From contig NZ_FMVQ01000008.1 in NCBI RefSeq assembly GCF_900102495.1, positions 88,316 to 152,315 of the forward strand: DNA of 64,000 bases, in the 5' to 3' direction. Position 1 is the stretch's first letter, and each line of letters starts with the position of its first letter. Under the pieces are notes generated by a model. The model had not been told where the DNA came from, did not search any database, and saw only the letters and a list, made by a program, of their open reading frames with translations. The stretch comes from Nitrosospira sp. Nl5. Lineage in GTDB: Bacteria; Pseudomonadota; Gammaproteobacteria; Burkholderiales; Nitrosomonadaceae. A program made the position numbers and the translations under genes. Positions 1-10,331 of the stretch are shown here, one piece after another.

Positions 1-675
<675 letters not shown>

Positions 676-689
676 TATCCAGGTTCTGG

Positions 690-747
690 AGAGGTGAGAG
701 AAGCGTAAAAGATGGCTAAACAGTCCTTTTCGCTTCTCTGAACCTCT
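690..747 (+). promoter_or_regulatory. Long imperfect hairpin between ahcY and metF
   Basis: Left arm 690-711 and right arm 726-747 pair over about 20 bp: a 6-bp block (AGAGGT/ACCTCT), a 9-bp block (AGAGAAGCG/CGCTTCTCT) and a 5-bp block (AAAAG/CTTTT), separated by a small internal loop and one bulged T. The loop is 14 nt. The structure ends 14 nt before the metF ATG and is not followed by a T tract, so it looks more like an mRNA processing, stabilising or translational-control element than an intrinsic terminator. The function is inferred from position only. Confidence 0.6.
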
Positions 748-761
748 GCGGTTAGTACAAG

Positions 762-1607
762 ATGGAATCCCAAAAAAAGTTTGCCCCCACTTTCAGCTTC
801 GAGTTTTTTCCACCGCAAACACAGGAAGGGACGGAGAAGTTGCGCGCCACGCGCAGGCAGTTGGCGCAACTCAACCCAAAATTCTTTTCGGTGACATTTG
901 GCGCCGGCGGCTCGACCCGTGATCGCACGCTTGAAACGGTTCTGGAAATCCAGGCAGAGGGCTATGCGGCGGCGCCCCATCTTTCCTGCATCGGCTCGAC
1001 CAGCGAAAACATTCGCACCATGCTGCAGAAATATCGTGATGGGGGCATCCGTCACATAGTCGCCTTGCGGGGCGACCTGCCATCAGGCATGGCGCAGGGG
1101 GGGGAATTTCGCTACGCCGATGAGCTGGTAAAGTTTATCCGCAAGGAATTCGACGATGCCTTCCATATCGAGGTCGCATCCTATCCGGAATATCATCCTC
1201 AGGCGAACTCCGCGCAGGACGATTTGCGGAACTTCAAGCGCAAGGTGGAGGCCGGGGCGGATTCTGTCATCACCCAGTATTTCTACAATGCCGACGCTTA
1301 CTTCAGATTCATTGAAGAGTGTGAGGCGATGGGCATTGGAATTCCCATCGTGCCCGGTATCATGCCGATCAATAAATTCTCCCAGCTGGCGAGATTTTCA
1401 GACGCCTGCGGCGCGGAAATCCCACGCTGGATCAGGAAGAAACTGGAAGGCTATGGCGATGACAGCGCATCAGTGCGGGCATTCGGACTGGATGTCGTGA
1501 CCGATTTATGCGACCGGCTACTCCAAGCCGGCGCGCCCGGGTTGCATTTCTATACGCTGAACTCGGCAGGACTGACTACTACCATCTGGCAAAGACTGGG
1601 ACTGTAG
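762..1607 (+). CDS. metF: 5,10-methylenetetrahydrofolate reductase
   Basis: Reduces 5,10-methylene-THF to 5-methyl-THF with an FAD cofactor, supplying the methyl group for methionine synthesis. The 281-residue length is normal for bacterial MetF. Family landmarks are the N-terminal FEFFPPQT strand, VTFGAGGSTRD, HLSCIGST, the HIVALRGDLP segment and QYFYNADAYFRF with PIVPGIMPI, together making the TIM barrel. The ATG at 762 has no strong Shine-Dalgarno sequence and sits directly behind the intergenic hairpin. Its place after ahcY links it to recycling of homocysteine. Confidence 0.96.
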   Translation: MESQKKFAPTFSFEFFPPQTQEGTEKLRATRRQLAQLNPKFFSVTFGAGGSTRDRTLETVLEIQAEGYAAAPHLSCIGSTSENIRTMLQKYRDGGIRHIVALRGDLPSGMAQGGEFRYADELVKFIRKEFDDAFHIEVASYPEYHPQANSAQDDLRNFKRKVEAGADSVITQYFYNADAYFRFIEECEAMGIGIPIVPGIMPINKFSQLARFSDACGAEIPRWIRKKLEGYGDDSASVRAFGLDVVTDLCDRLLQAGAPGLHFYTLNSAGLTTTIWQRLGL

Positions 1608-1679
1608 CGTCAAATGAAGCACGCCATTCATTTCTCCTCTTTTTTGAGAGGAAAATGACGGGATCTGCGCTGGGTTTAA

Positions 1680-2927
1680 TCAGGCCGCAGCTTTTGCCGG
1701 TGTCGCAACGCGTTGCGATATCGGGTTCGCCGCATACGCATAATGAGCTGCTGATTCGGCGGCGCCATATTCAATTTTTTTGCCCATATCCGAGAATACG
1801 GTTTGCAGCGCGTTCAGGCATAGCATTACGTTTTCCATTTTGCTCGAATAACCCATCAGGCCGAAGCGCCAGATCTTCCCGGCGAGGTCGCCCAGTCCAG
1901 CACCGATCTCGAGGTTATAGTCGGCCAGTAGCCTGCGGCGCACTTCCTTTTCGTCTATGCCTTCCGGCACATACACTGAATTAAGCTGGGGTAACCGGGA
2001 TTTCTCTTCCACCAGATACTCGATACCGAGCGTTTCCAGGCCTGCTTTAAGCGCTGTGTGATTGCGCTGATGGCGCGCCCACGAATGTTCCAACCCTTCC
2101 TCATACAGCATGAACAGGGCCTCATGCAGCGCATAAAGCGCGTTGGTGGGGGCGGTGTGGTGATAGGTTCGGGTAGTGCCCCAGTAGCCTAGCAGCAGGT
2201 TCAAATCCATAAACCAGCTTTGTACTTTTCCCTTACGATTCTTGACCAATTCCACTACACGCTCGGAGAAGCTTACAGGCGACAGCCCTGGCGGGCATGA
2301 CAGGCACTTCTGGCTGCCGGAGTAAATCGCGTCGATCTTCCAGTCGTCAACCTTGAGGGGAGAGCCGCCAAGCGAGGTGACCGTATCGACGATGGTAAGG
2401 CAGTTATGGCGATGGGCAATTTCACACAGTAATTTTGCGTCCGACAGCGCGCCGGTGGATGTCTCGGCATGGACGAAAGCAATGATTCTGGTATCGGGAT
2501 TCTGTTTTAACGCGTCTTCCACTTTCTGCGGATCAACCGGTGCTCCCCATTTGTCGTCCACCACTACCGCGGTACCACCGCAGCGTTGCACGTTCTCGAT
2601 CATGCGCGCGCCAAATACGCCATTACGGCATACAATTACCTTATCGCCGGGATTGACCATATTGACGAAACACATCTCCATCCCGACCGAGCCAGGGCCG
2701 GAAACGGGAAAAGTCAGCAGATTTGCCGTCTGGAAGGCATAACGCAGCAGGCTTTTCAATTCTTCCATCATATCCGTGAATACCGGATCAAGGTGACCAA
2801 GCGTCGGCCGGGCCATCGCGGATAATACGCGCGGATGGGTATCCGACGGCCCCGGGCCCATCAAAACACGTTGGGGGGGATAAAACGTACCGATTTTTTT
2901 GGCGGGGTAGAAGTTGTTGTTGGTCAT
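1680..2927 (-). CDS. Class V aminotransferase (serine/alanine-glyoxylate aminotransferase family)
   Basis: PLP enzyme of the alanine-glyoxylate/serine-glyoxylate aminotransferase group, 415 residues, presumably cytosolic. The PLP-binding lysine is in SGSQKCLSCPPG at about Lys207. MGPGPSDTHPRV near residue 23, the SGPGSVGMEM helix start and HAETSTGA are also typical of the family. It could act in glyoxylate/serine metabolism, which matters in an autotroph that makes phosphoglycolate, and a GlcF-like protein is encoded at 19.3-20.7 kb. The exact amino donor cannot be told from sequence. It converges with metF. Confidence 0.88.
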   Translation of the reverse strand: MTNNNFYPAKKIGTFYPPQRVLMGPGPSDTHPRVLSAMARPTLGHLDPVFTDMMEELKSLLRYAFQTANLLTFPVSGPGSVGMEMCFVNMVNPGDKVIVCRNGVFGARMIENVQRCGGTAVVVDDKWGAPVDPQKVEDALKQNPDTRIIAFVHAETSTGALSDAKLLCEIAHRHNCLTIVDTVTSLGGSPLKVDDWKIDAIYSGSQKCLSCPPGLSPVSFSERVVELVKNRKGKVQSWFMDLNLLLGYWGTTRTYHHTAPTNALYALHEALFMLYEEGLEHSWARHQRNHTALKAGLETLGIEYLVEEKSRLPQLNSVYVPEGIDEKEVRRRLLADYNLEIGAGLGDLAGKIWRFGLMGYSSKMENVMLCLNALQTVFSDMGKKIEYGAAESAAHYAYAANPISQRVATPAKAAA

Positions 2928-3141
2928 GAATTGATCCGTGTAGTGATGGACTGAATGAATTGAAGGAAAGAGCTGATTCTATCAAGTGAGCGGATATTTT
3001 GCTATCGGGTAGCCAGCCAAGCCGATATTTACTTTGCCGCCAGGTCTCCTGCACATTCCCGATATTCGGGATCCCTCCCCCCGTCACATTAAGCTACTGC
3101 AAATTTTTCGGTCCCGCCATCCTATATTGCAATGCAACGTC

Positions 3142-4206
3142 TCATCGTACCAGCAACATTGGTTTGACGGAAAGGGCCTGTGCGATTTTATCGGCTGCCT
3201 GTCTCGCCAGCAGTTGATCGGGATAGGGACCGGCATGGACCTTGAACAGGCCGTCTGTTGCAATGATGCCAAGAGTGCTGCCTAACGAAGGAAGTTCGGT
3301 GCGCATGCGCGCGAGGAAGTTATCCGCGTTATCGTAGGCGCTAAAGGCGCCCAATTGCAGATATATGCCCCGAGCATCGCCTGCGGTAGTGGAGCCGGAA
3401 ACAGATGGATCTTCATACGCGGATGCGGAACTGACGATTAACAGGTCCGGTTTCGCTTCGCCGTTTTGCTCTTCTGCAGCACTTGACAGCGCTGGACTTA
3501 TTTTCTCCCGAACAGCGGCCGGCGCGTTGACAGGTGCTGCCGCAACCTGCGCAATGGATTCCACCCCGGGAAGGATGCTTTCCACTTCCACCCAGGCACT
3601 GCCGCCGTCCAGCACACCTAGCTTATAAGCGGCGGTATAGGAAAGATCGATCAGACGATCGGAATGGAACGGGCCGCGGTCATTGACGCGTACGACCACT
3701 GATTTTCCGTTCCTGATGTTGGTGACGCGGGCGTAGCTCGGTAACGGCAATGTGGTGTGCGCGGCAGTCATGGTGTACATATCGTAGATTTCGCCGGATG
3801 CCGTTTTCTGTCCATGGTAACGACGGCCATACCACGACGCTATTCCACGCCCCTTGTATGGTTTCAGGGCGGTCATGGGTGTGTAGGATTTCCCTAGTGC
3901 GACATAGGGCCGCATATTGGCCTGGCGCAATGGTTCACCGCGTGGAACGGCGTCCGGAATTGAAGCAAGGTCGGCTGGCGGATTATCGCCGGGGCCGTCG
4001 TCCAGATAATAGCCGCCCTTTTTTGGCGCGATGCCGGATTTTACCGGTGTGGCGGAAGGCGTTTTTCCCAACGTATCACGTTTCAGGATACTGCCGCAGC
4101 CCCCGGCAAAAATTAAAATGGTTGCCGCAATGATGATCCGGGCAGTCGTTACCGTAATAGACGGAACGCTCTGCACGTTGCCTGACCCGGAATTGATGTT
4201 CTTCAC
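3142..4206 (-). CDS. rlpA: RlpA septal ring lytic transglycosylase, lipoprotein with SPOR domain
   Basis: Outer-membrane lipoprotein that cleaves peptidoglycan glycan strands lacking stem peptides. It has an N-terminal hydrophobic segment ending in the lipobox FAGGC (lipidated Cys37), a double-psi beta-barrel RlpA domain at roughly residues 120-205 (GIASWYGRRYHGQKTASGE, VRVNDRGPF) and a C-terminal SPOR domain at roughly 280-354 (YLQLGAFSAYDNADNF, VHAGPY). It is the last gene of the minus-strand elongasome cluster and overlaps the rodA stop by 4 bp, implying translational coupling. Confidence 0.95.
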   Translation of the reverse strand: MKNINSGSGNVQSVPSITVTTARIIIAATILIFAGGCGSILKRDTLGKTPSATPVKSGIAPKKGGYYLDDGPGDNPPADLASIPDAVPRGEPLRQANMRPYVALGKSYTPMTALKPYKGRGIASWYGRRYHGQKTASGEIYDMYTMTAAHTTLPLPSYARVTNIRNGKSVVVRVNDRGPFHSDRLIDLSYTAAYKLGVLDGGSAWVEVESILPGVESIAQVAAAPVNAPAAVREKISPALSSAAEEQNGEAKPDLLIVSSASAYEDPSVSGSTTAGDARGIYLQLGAFSAYDNADNFLARMRTELPSLGSTLGIIATDGLFKVHAGPYPDQLLARQAADKIAQALSVKPMLLVR

Positions 4207-5303
4207 GTCTTCACCAGTTTAGGATGCGTCTGTATGCTCATCAAAATACCAAATCCCAGCAGCATTGTCACCATTGATGTGCCGCCGTAGCTGATCAGGG
4301 GGAGAGGCACCCCCACCACAGGCAGGATACCAATTACCATGCCGATGTTGACGAAAATATAGGTAAAGAAAGTGAGCGTAATGGAGCCTGCGATCAGGCG
4401 GGTAAACTGGGTCGAAGCATTGGCGGCAATAATCAGGCCGCGGCCGATCACCATCAGATACAACAACAGCAGCAATGAATTGCCAACCAGGCCAAATTCC
4501 TCGGAAAATACCGCAAAGATAAAATCGGTACTCCTTTCAGGGAGGAAATCGAGATGGGTCTGGGTCCCGTTCTGCCAGCCTTTACCGAGAACCCCACCGG
4601 ATCCTATGGCGATGGTTGACTGGATAGTGTGATAACCCGCTCCCAACGCATCCTGCGTCGGATCAAGCAACGTCATAACACGCCGCCGCTGGTAATCGTG
4701 CATCATTGACCAGAGGATTGGCAGGCTGCCGGCTCCGGCGACCAGTAATGTTCCCATAACGCGCCACGACAACCCCGTGAGAAACAGAACATAGAAGCCG
4801 CTGGACGCAATCAGCAATGCCGTTCCCAAATCGGGCTGACGCATAATCATGACTACCGGCAGCAACAGCAGCAATGTTGCCACCGCGTAATCCCTCAGCC
4901 GCAGGGTCGCTTCATGTTTGTCAAAATACCACGCCATCATCAGCGGCACCGCGATCTTCATCAGCTCCGAGGGCTGGATACGCGTGACCCCGATATTCAG
5001 CCATCGCCGTGCTCCATTATTGATTTCTCCGAACAGCATCACGCCGATCAGCAGGAAAAGACCTGCTACATATATCGGCAGGGCGATGCGCATGATATGC
5101 TCCAACGGGATGTTGGCAATCAGCCACATGATGGCAAGCGCCACCAGCATGTTGAGCGCCTGGTTGGTGACGCGGTTCAGGTTCGCATCCGTGGCGCTAT
5201 ATAGCGTAAAAAGGCCGGTCAGCATCAGCAGCAATATACCGCCCAGCAAAAAACCGTCCACGTAACGCGTTAGGTAGTGCCATAAGCGCAATGGCTTAGT
5301 CAT
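4203..5303 (-). CDS. rodA: Rod-shape-determining peptidoglycan glycosyltransferase RodA (SEDS)
   Basis: SEDS-family multi-pass inner-membrane glycosyltransferase that polymerises lipid II during lateral wall growth, working with PBP2. About ten hydrophobic segments are visible. The conserved NGARRWLNIG loop, QPSELMKIA, RQPDLGTAL and the C-terminal VGVPLPLISYGGTSM signature are present. An ATG at 5321 would add six residues, but its Shine-Dalgarno would abut the start, so I prefer the ATG at 5303 (MTKPLRLWHY). The 5' end overlaps the end of mrdA. Confidence 0.94.
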   Translation of the reverse strand: MTKPLRLWHYLTRYVDGFLLGGILLLMLTGLFTLYSATDANLNRVTNQALNMLVALAIMWLIANIPLEHIMRIALPIYVAGLFLLIGVMLFGEINNGARRWLNIGVTRIQPSELMKIAVPLMMAWYFDKHEATLRLRDYAVATLLLLLPVVMIMRQPDLGTALLIASSGFYVLFLTGLSWRVMGTLLVAGAGSLPILWSMMHDYQRRRVMTLLDPTQDALGAGYHTIQSTIAIGSGGVLGKGWQNGTQTHLDFLPERSTDFIFAVFSEEFGLVGNSLLLLLYLMVIGRGLIIAANASTQFTRLIAGSITLTFFTYIFVNIGMVIGILPVVGVPLPLISYGGTSMVTMLLGFGILMSIQTHPKLVKT

Positions 5304-7209
5304 GCGCGTGCTCGTCTCCATCTCCCTGACTGACCGGCTTTGCCGCTGCTTCTTCCGGCAATTTTCCGAGCAGGAAGTAGTCCATCACCAGCCTGGCTAT
5401 CGGGGCAGCGGTAGCGCCTCCGTGCCCGCCATTTTCCACTAAAACCGACAGCGCAATTTTCGGGTTTTCGGCCGGCGCGTAGGCAACAAATAATGCATGA
5501 TCACGATGGCGTTCCTGGATCTTGCTTTCAACATATTTCTCCCCTTGCTTCATCCCGATCACCTGCGATGTACCGGTTTTGCCTGCGAAACTATAAGCGG
5601 CACCCGCACCGGCTAGCGCGGCCGTGCCACCGGGCCGCGTAACGTCTATGAGCGCGTTTCGCACGTGCGTCAAGTTGTCGGGATTGAGATCGAGCGTATA
5701 TAGCGGTTGCGTTACGATTTCACGCACCGTGCCATTCCTGTTATTGTGAACCTGCTTCACCAGATGCGGCCGGAAGGCGGCACCCTTGCTGGCAAGTATC
5801 GCAGTGGCGAAAGCCAGTTGCAGAGGTGTGGTCAGATTGTAGCCTTGGCCGATACCCACGGAAATTGTATCGCCCGCGTACCATTTCTGCTTGTACCGCC
5901 GCATTTTCCATTCCTGCGAAGGCAACAGACCAGAGACTTCGCCTTCAATATCGATTCCGGTTTTCTTCCCCAGTCCGAATTGGCTGATGAAATTGAAAAT
6001 GTTGTCGATACCGAGGTCGTTAGCCAGCCCGTAGTAATAGGTATCACACGATATGACGAGGGATTTGTGTAAATCCACGTACCCGTGGCCACCCGCTTTC
6101 CAGTCACGGAAGCGATGCGTGCTGCCGGGCAGGCTGAAGTATCCGGGATCATTAATTCCGTTTTGGGCTGAACGTTTTTTTAGCTCGAGACCGGCTAGCG
6201 CCATGAATGGCTTGAAAGTGGAGCCGGGTGGATACAGTCCGCGTAGCGCCCGGTTATTGAGCGGTCTATCGATGGAATTATTCAGCAAGTCCCAATTCTC
6301 GGAGTCAATGCCGTCGACAAATAAATTGGGGTCGAAGCCCGGCTTGCTCACGAACGCCAACACATCACCGGTGGCCGGATCAATCGCCACCAGCGAGCCG
6401 CGTCGCTCGCCGAACGCTTTTTCCGCCACCTCCTGCAATTTGATATCAAGCGATAGCGTCAGATTATTGCCCGAGGTCGGCGGAGTACGGGATATTACCC
6501 TTATCACTCGGCCGGCTGCATCGGTTTCCATTTCCTCGAAGCCGGTGAGACCGTGCAATTCCTTTTCGTAGCTTTGTTCGATCCCGATTTTACCCATGTA
6601 CTGGGAACCGCGATAATTGGCCAAGTCCTCATTGGCCTCCAACTGCTCCAGATCCTTGTCGTTAATGCGGCCAATATAACCGACAACATGAGATGCAATA
6701 TCGCCTTTTGGATATTGACGGAATAAACGTGCCTTGATTTCCACCCCCGGAAAACGATAGCGGTTGGCGGCGAAGCGCGCAACTTCCACGTCCGATAAAC
6801 GTGTGCGGATGGGCAGGCTTTCAAATCTCTTGCTCTCATCCATCAATTTCTTGAAACGCTTGCGGTCTCTCGCCGCTATCTCGACGACAGAGGACAATTC
6901 GTTAATGAGCGCGTCGAGATCGGCAACCTTGTTGGGCACAATTTCGAGCGTATAAGCCGAATAGTTATGCGCTAATATTTCGCCATTGCGGTCGAAAATC
7001 AGGCCGCGGTTGGGCACAATGGGGGAAATGGATATCCGGTTGGCTTCCGCCAGGGTGTGATAGTGCTCCTGCTGCGATACCTGCAGGTAAAAGAAACGGG
7101 TGAACAGCAGTAGGAACAGCAGCAGCACGAACCCGGCGCCGATAGCAAGCCGCAACCGGAAATGATGCAGCTCACGCGGGTGATTACGAAGCTCTACTGC
7201 GCGACTCAT
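5296..7209 (-). CDS. mrdA: Penicillin-binding protein 2 (D,D-transpeptidase)
   Basis: Transpeptidase of the elongasome, anchored in the inner membrane by one N-terminal helix (about residues 21-42). The dimerisation/pedestal domain starts at IVPNRGLIFDRNG. The three active-site motifs are STFK at 330-333 (nucleophile Ser330), SCD at 387-389 and KTGT at 544-547. The 637-residue length is normal. The C-terminus is a polar, His/Asp-rich tail. It sits between mreD and rodA, the usual elongasome order. Confidence 0.96.
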   Translation of the reverse strand: MSRAVELRNHPRELHHFRLRLAIGAGFVLLLFLLLFTRFFYLQVSQQEHYHTLAEANRISISPIVPNRGLIFDRNGEILAHNYSAYTLEIVPNKVADLDALINELSSVVEIAARDRKRFKKLMDESKRFESLPIRTRLSDVEVARFAANRYRFPGVEIKARLFRQYPKGDIASHVVGYIGRINDKDLEQLEANEDLANYRGSQYMGKIGIEQSYEKELHGLTGFEEMETDAAGRVIRVISRTPPTSGNNLTLSLDIKLQEVAEKAFGERRGSLVAIDPATGDVLAFVSKPGFDPNLFVDGIDSENWDLLNNSIDRPLNNRALRGLYPPGSTFKPFMALAGLELKKRSAQNGINDPGYFSLPGSTHRFRDWKAGGHGYVDLHKSLVISCDTYYYGLANDLGIDNIFNFISQFGLGKKTGIDIEGEVSGLLPSQEWKMRRYKQKWYAGDTISVGIGQGYNLTTPLQLAFATAILASKGAAFRPHLVKQVHNNRNGTVREIVTQPLYTLDLNPDNLTHVRNALIDVTRPGGTAALAGAGAAYSFAGKTGTSQVIGMKQGEKYVESKIQERHRDHALFVAYAPAENPKIALSVLVENGGHGGATAAPIARLVMDYFLLGKLPEEAAAKPVSQGDGDEHAHD

Positions 7210-7328
7210 AATCCTAAACCCGGCAATTGGAATGGAGGGTAGTGTGCGATTTCGAGCGCAAAAAGTTTTTGCGGATCATGGCCCCGAGCTGAAAAATGAG
7301 AGAGAAATTGAGGGGCCAGGTGCCAGAT

Positions 7329-7853
7329 TCAGGATAACGCATCGGAATCAGACCTGGGCCTCTGGGGTATTCTCAATAGTGAGGAGAGTAGCGGCCACAG
7401 CAATGTACCGGTGGCGCTGGCAAAAAAGAAATTCCAGCCGGGAAAATGAGACCCATCCAATAGTCCCGTCAGAAGTAAGACGGATTGTCCGATAAGCAGC
7501 ATCAATCCTATCTGGGGGGCCTGCTTCAGAAAGCCAAAAACAAGCAAGCGTCGATGGAATACCAGCGCGGCAAACGCCATGATAACGTATGCCAGAGCAT
7601 GTTGGCCGAAGGTGCTGGCGTTGCCGATATCCATTAATAGACCCATAGCGAAAGCCGTGCTCATACCGACCCGCTGCGGCTGATTGATACACCAGTAAAG
7701 CACGACCAAAGCGACGAAGTCCGGCCACAATGACAGTACTACACCTTTTAGTGGTAACAGATTCAGAAATAACGCCATGATCAGGCTGAGAACGATAAAG
7801 GAGCCTTTGACCGGCAGCAGGATTTCCTGCTTAGGATAATTAGCGAACGCCAA
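7329..7853 (-). CDS. mreD: Rod-shape-determining protein MreD
   Basis: Small integral membrane partner of MreC (174 residues) with about five hydrophobic segments and few charged residues. Assignment rests on size, topology and the typical motif region LWPDFVALVVLYWCINQPQRVG, seen together with its place between mreC and mrdA. It overlaps the 3' end of mreC by 14 bp. The 119-base gap to mrdA shows no clear terminator. Confidence 0.9.
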   Translation of the reverse strand: MAFANYPKQEILLPVKGSFIVLSLIMALFLNLLPLKGVVLSLWPDFVALVVLYWCINQPQRVGMSTAFAMGLLMDIGNASTFGQHALAYVIMAFAALVFHRRLLVFGFLKQAPQIGLMLLIGQSVLLLTGLLDGSHFPGWNFFFASATGTLLWPLLSSLLRIPQRPRSDSDALS

Positions 7854-8742
7854 TCTTTTCTCCTTTCCTGCTCTTCGGTCGCTCTTCGATGGCTTCCGGC
7901 GGATTTTCCATCGCCGGCGCTAGCAAAGATAATATCAATAACTGCCGATGGTGACCTACTCCGGCGGCAGGCGTGCAGGTAACCTGGGCAAAGACATACG
8001 TGGGATTGCGCTCGATTTTCGACACCACTGCCACGGGAAGGCCGGGTGGATAAACGCCATCTATTCCGGAAGTCACCAGCATATCGCCCTCCCGGATATC
8101 CATGTTCATCGCGAGATAGCGCAATTCCAGCGTTCCATCCCTGCCGGTGCCGGATACCACCGAGCGCAAGCCGTTACGTACCACCTGTACCGGCACTGAG
8201 TGGTCCTTGTCAGTGATAAGAGTGACTTCGGACAGCCATGGATAGTTGCGAGTAATCTGTCCCACCACGCCTACGTCGTCCACCACGACCTGGCCTGGCT
8301 GAATACCGCTTTGACTACCTTTATCAAGTATGACCTTGCGGCTGAAGGGATCGCGCGGAACGCGCAGGATCTCGGCCATGACAGCTTTGCTTTCCAGTCG
8401 CTGAGCGGCTTCCAGCAGTTTGCGCAACTGCGCATTTTCCGCCTCCAATCCCCGCAACTGCTGGAGTTGCCCCCGGTCGGCAAGATATTGATGCTTAAGA
8501 TGCACGTTTTCATCCGCCAACTGCCGGCTGACGAAAAACTCGCTGATCGTGTCGTAGATTGTTGCGGGTACATTGGCCAGTTGCTGTAGTGGATGGATCA
8601 CGACAGCGAAAGCCTGGCGAATTTCGAAGAGATATTTGAATCGGGTATCAACTGCCATCAGCAGTAACGACAGCAATACAAAAAAAACCAGCCGCGCCAG
8701 CAGACTGGGGCCTTGTCTGAAAAACTGCGGGGCCATCTCCAT
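7840..8742 (-). CDS. mreC: Rod-shape-determining protein MreC
   Basis: Periplasmic scaffold of the elongasome linking MreB to PBP2. It has one N-terminal membrane helix (about residues 14-34), a coiled-coil stretch at about 70-110 (ENVHLKHQYLADRGQLQQL) and a beta-rich C-terminal domain with DKGSQSGIQPGQVVVDDVGVVG and VTSGIDGVYPPGLPVA. The 300-residue length is typical. A second ATG two codons in is equally possible. The tail is rich in Lys, Arg and Glu. Confidence 0.94.
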   Translation of the reverse strand: MEMAPQFFRQGPSLLARLVFFVLLSLLLMAVDTRFKYLFEIRQAFAVVIHPLQQLANVPATIYDTISEFFVSRQLADENVHLKHQYLADRGQLQQLRGLEAENAQLRKLLEAAQRLESKAVMAEILRVPRDPFSRKVILDKGSQSGIQPGQVVVDDVGVVGQITRNYPWLSEVTLITDKDHSVPVQVVRNGLRSVVSGTGRDGTLELRYLAMNMDIREGDMLVTSGIDGVYPPGLPVAVVSKIERNPTYVFAQVTCTPAAGVGHHRQLLILSLLAPAMENPPEAIEERPKSRKGEKIGVR

Positions 8743-8799
8743 CAGGTCTCAGCTTCGGATTCCCGATTCGGCGCGCGTCCGGCCAACGCTTGAAGCCAC

Positions 8800-9939
<1,140 letters not shown>

Positions 9940-9977
9940 CTATTTGAATATAAGGGTTATAAGGAGTTTGGCAGCGA

Positions 9978-10265
9978 ATGTTACTGTCCCTGGATGATGT
10001 AAAGCGCGTTGCAAATCTTGCCCGCATTGAAGTTAGCGAGGATGAGGCACATACCACGCTGGCGCAATTATCCGGCATCTTCGGTCTGATCGAGCAGATG
10101 CAGGCAGTGAATACATCGGCGGTAAAACCGATGTCGCACGCCCAGGATGTTATGCAGCGGTTACGTGAGGATGTTGTAACAGAGATCGATCAACGAGAAA
10201 TGTTCCAGTCGATAGCACCTCAGGTAGAGATGGGGCTTTACCTGGTGCCCAAAGTTATCGAATGA
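9978..10265 (+). CDS. gatC: Asp-tRNA(Asn)/Glu-tRNA(Gln) amidotransferase subunit C
   Basis: Small stabilising subunit of the GatCAB amidotransferase that converts misacylated Glu-tRNA(Gln) and Asp-tRNA(Asn). The 95 residues carry the family features [28 protein letters not shown] and LREDVVTE. The start is ATG with an AAGGAG about 12 nt upstream. It heads the gatC-gatA-gatB set and is separated from gatA by a stable hairpin at 10264-10288. Confidence 0.95.
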   Translation: MLLSLDDVKRVANLARIEVSEDEAHTTLAQLSGIFGLIEQMQAVNTSAVKPMSHAQDVMQRLREDVVTEIDQREMFQSIAPQVEMGLYLVPKVIE

Positions 10266-10288
10266 GCCCAGGCGCAAGCCTGGGGCTC
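10264..10288 (+). terminator. Stem-loop in the gatC-gatA gap (attenuator-like)
   Basis: GAGCCCAGGC at 10264-10273 pairs with GCCTGGGGCTC at 10278-10288 around a GCAA tetraloop, with one bulged G, followed by TTCTTTC. It begins within the gatC stop codon. The GC-rich stem with a short pyrimidine tract could act as a partial terminator that lowers gatA and gatB relative to gatC, or as a stabilising end. The T tract is too short for a confident terminator call. Confidence 0.45.
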
Positions 10289-10331
10289 TTCTTTCACACC
10301 TTTCCATGATTTGCTCCATCCCGCGAACCCC

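Noticed and set aside
690..760. SAH or SAM riboswitch before metF
   Set aside because: The structure is one simple long hairpin with a 14-nt loop and lies after ahcY. I see no multi-helix aptamer core or pseudoknot pairing of the known classes.
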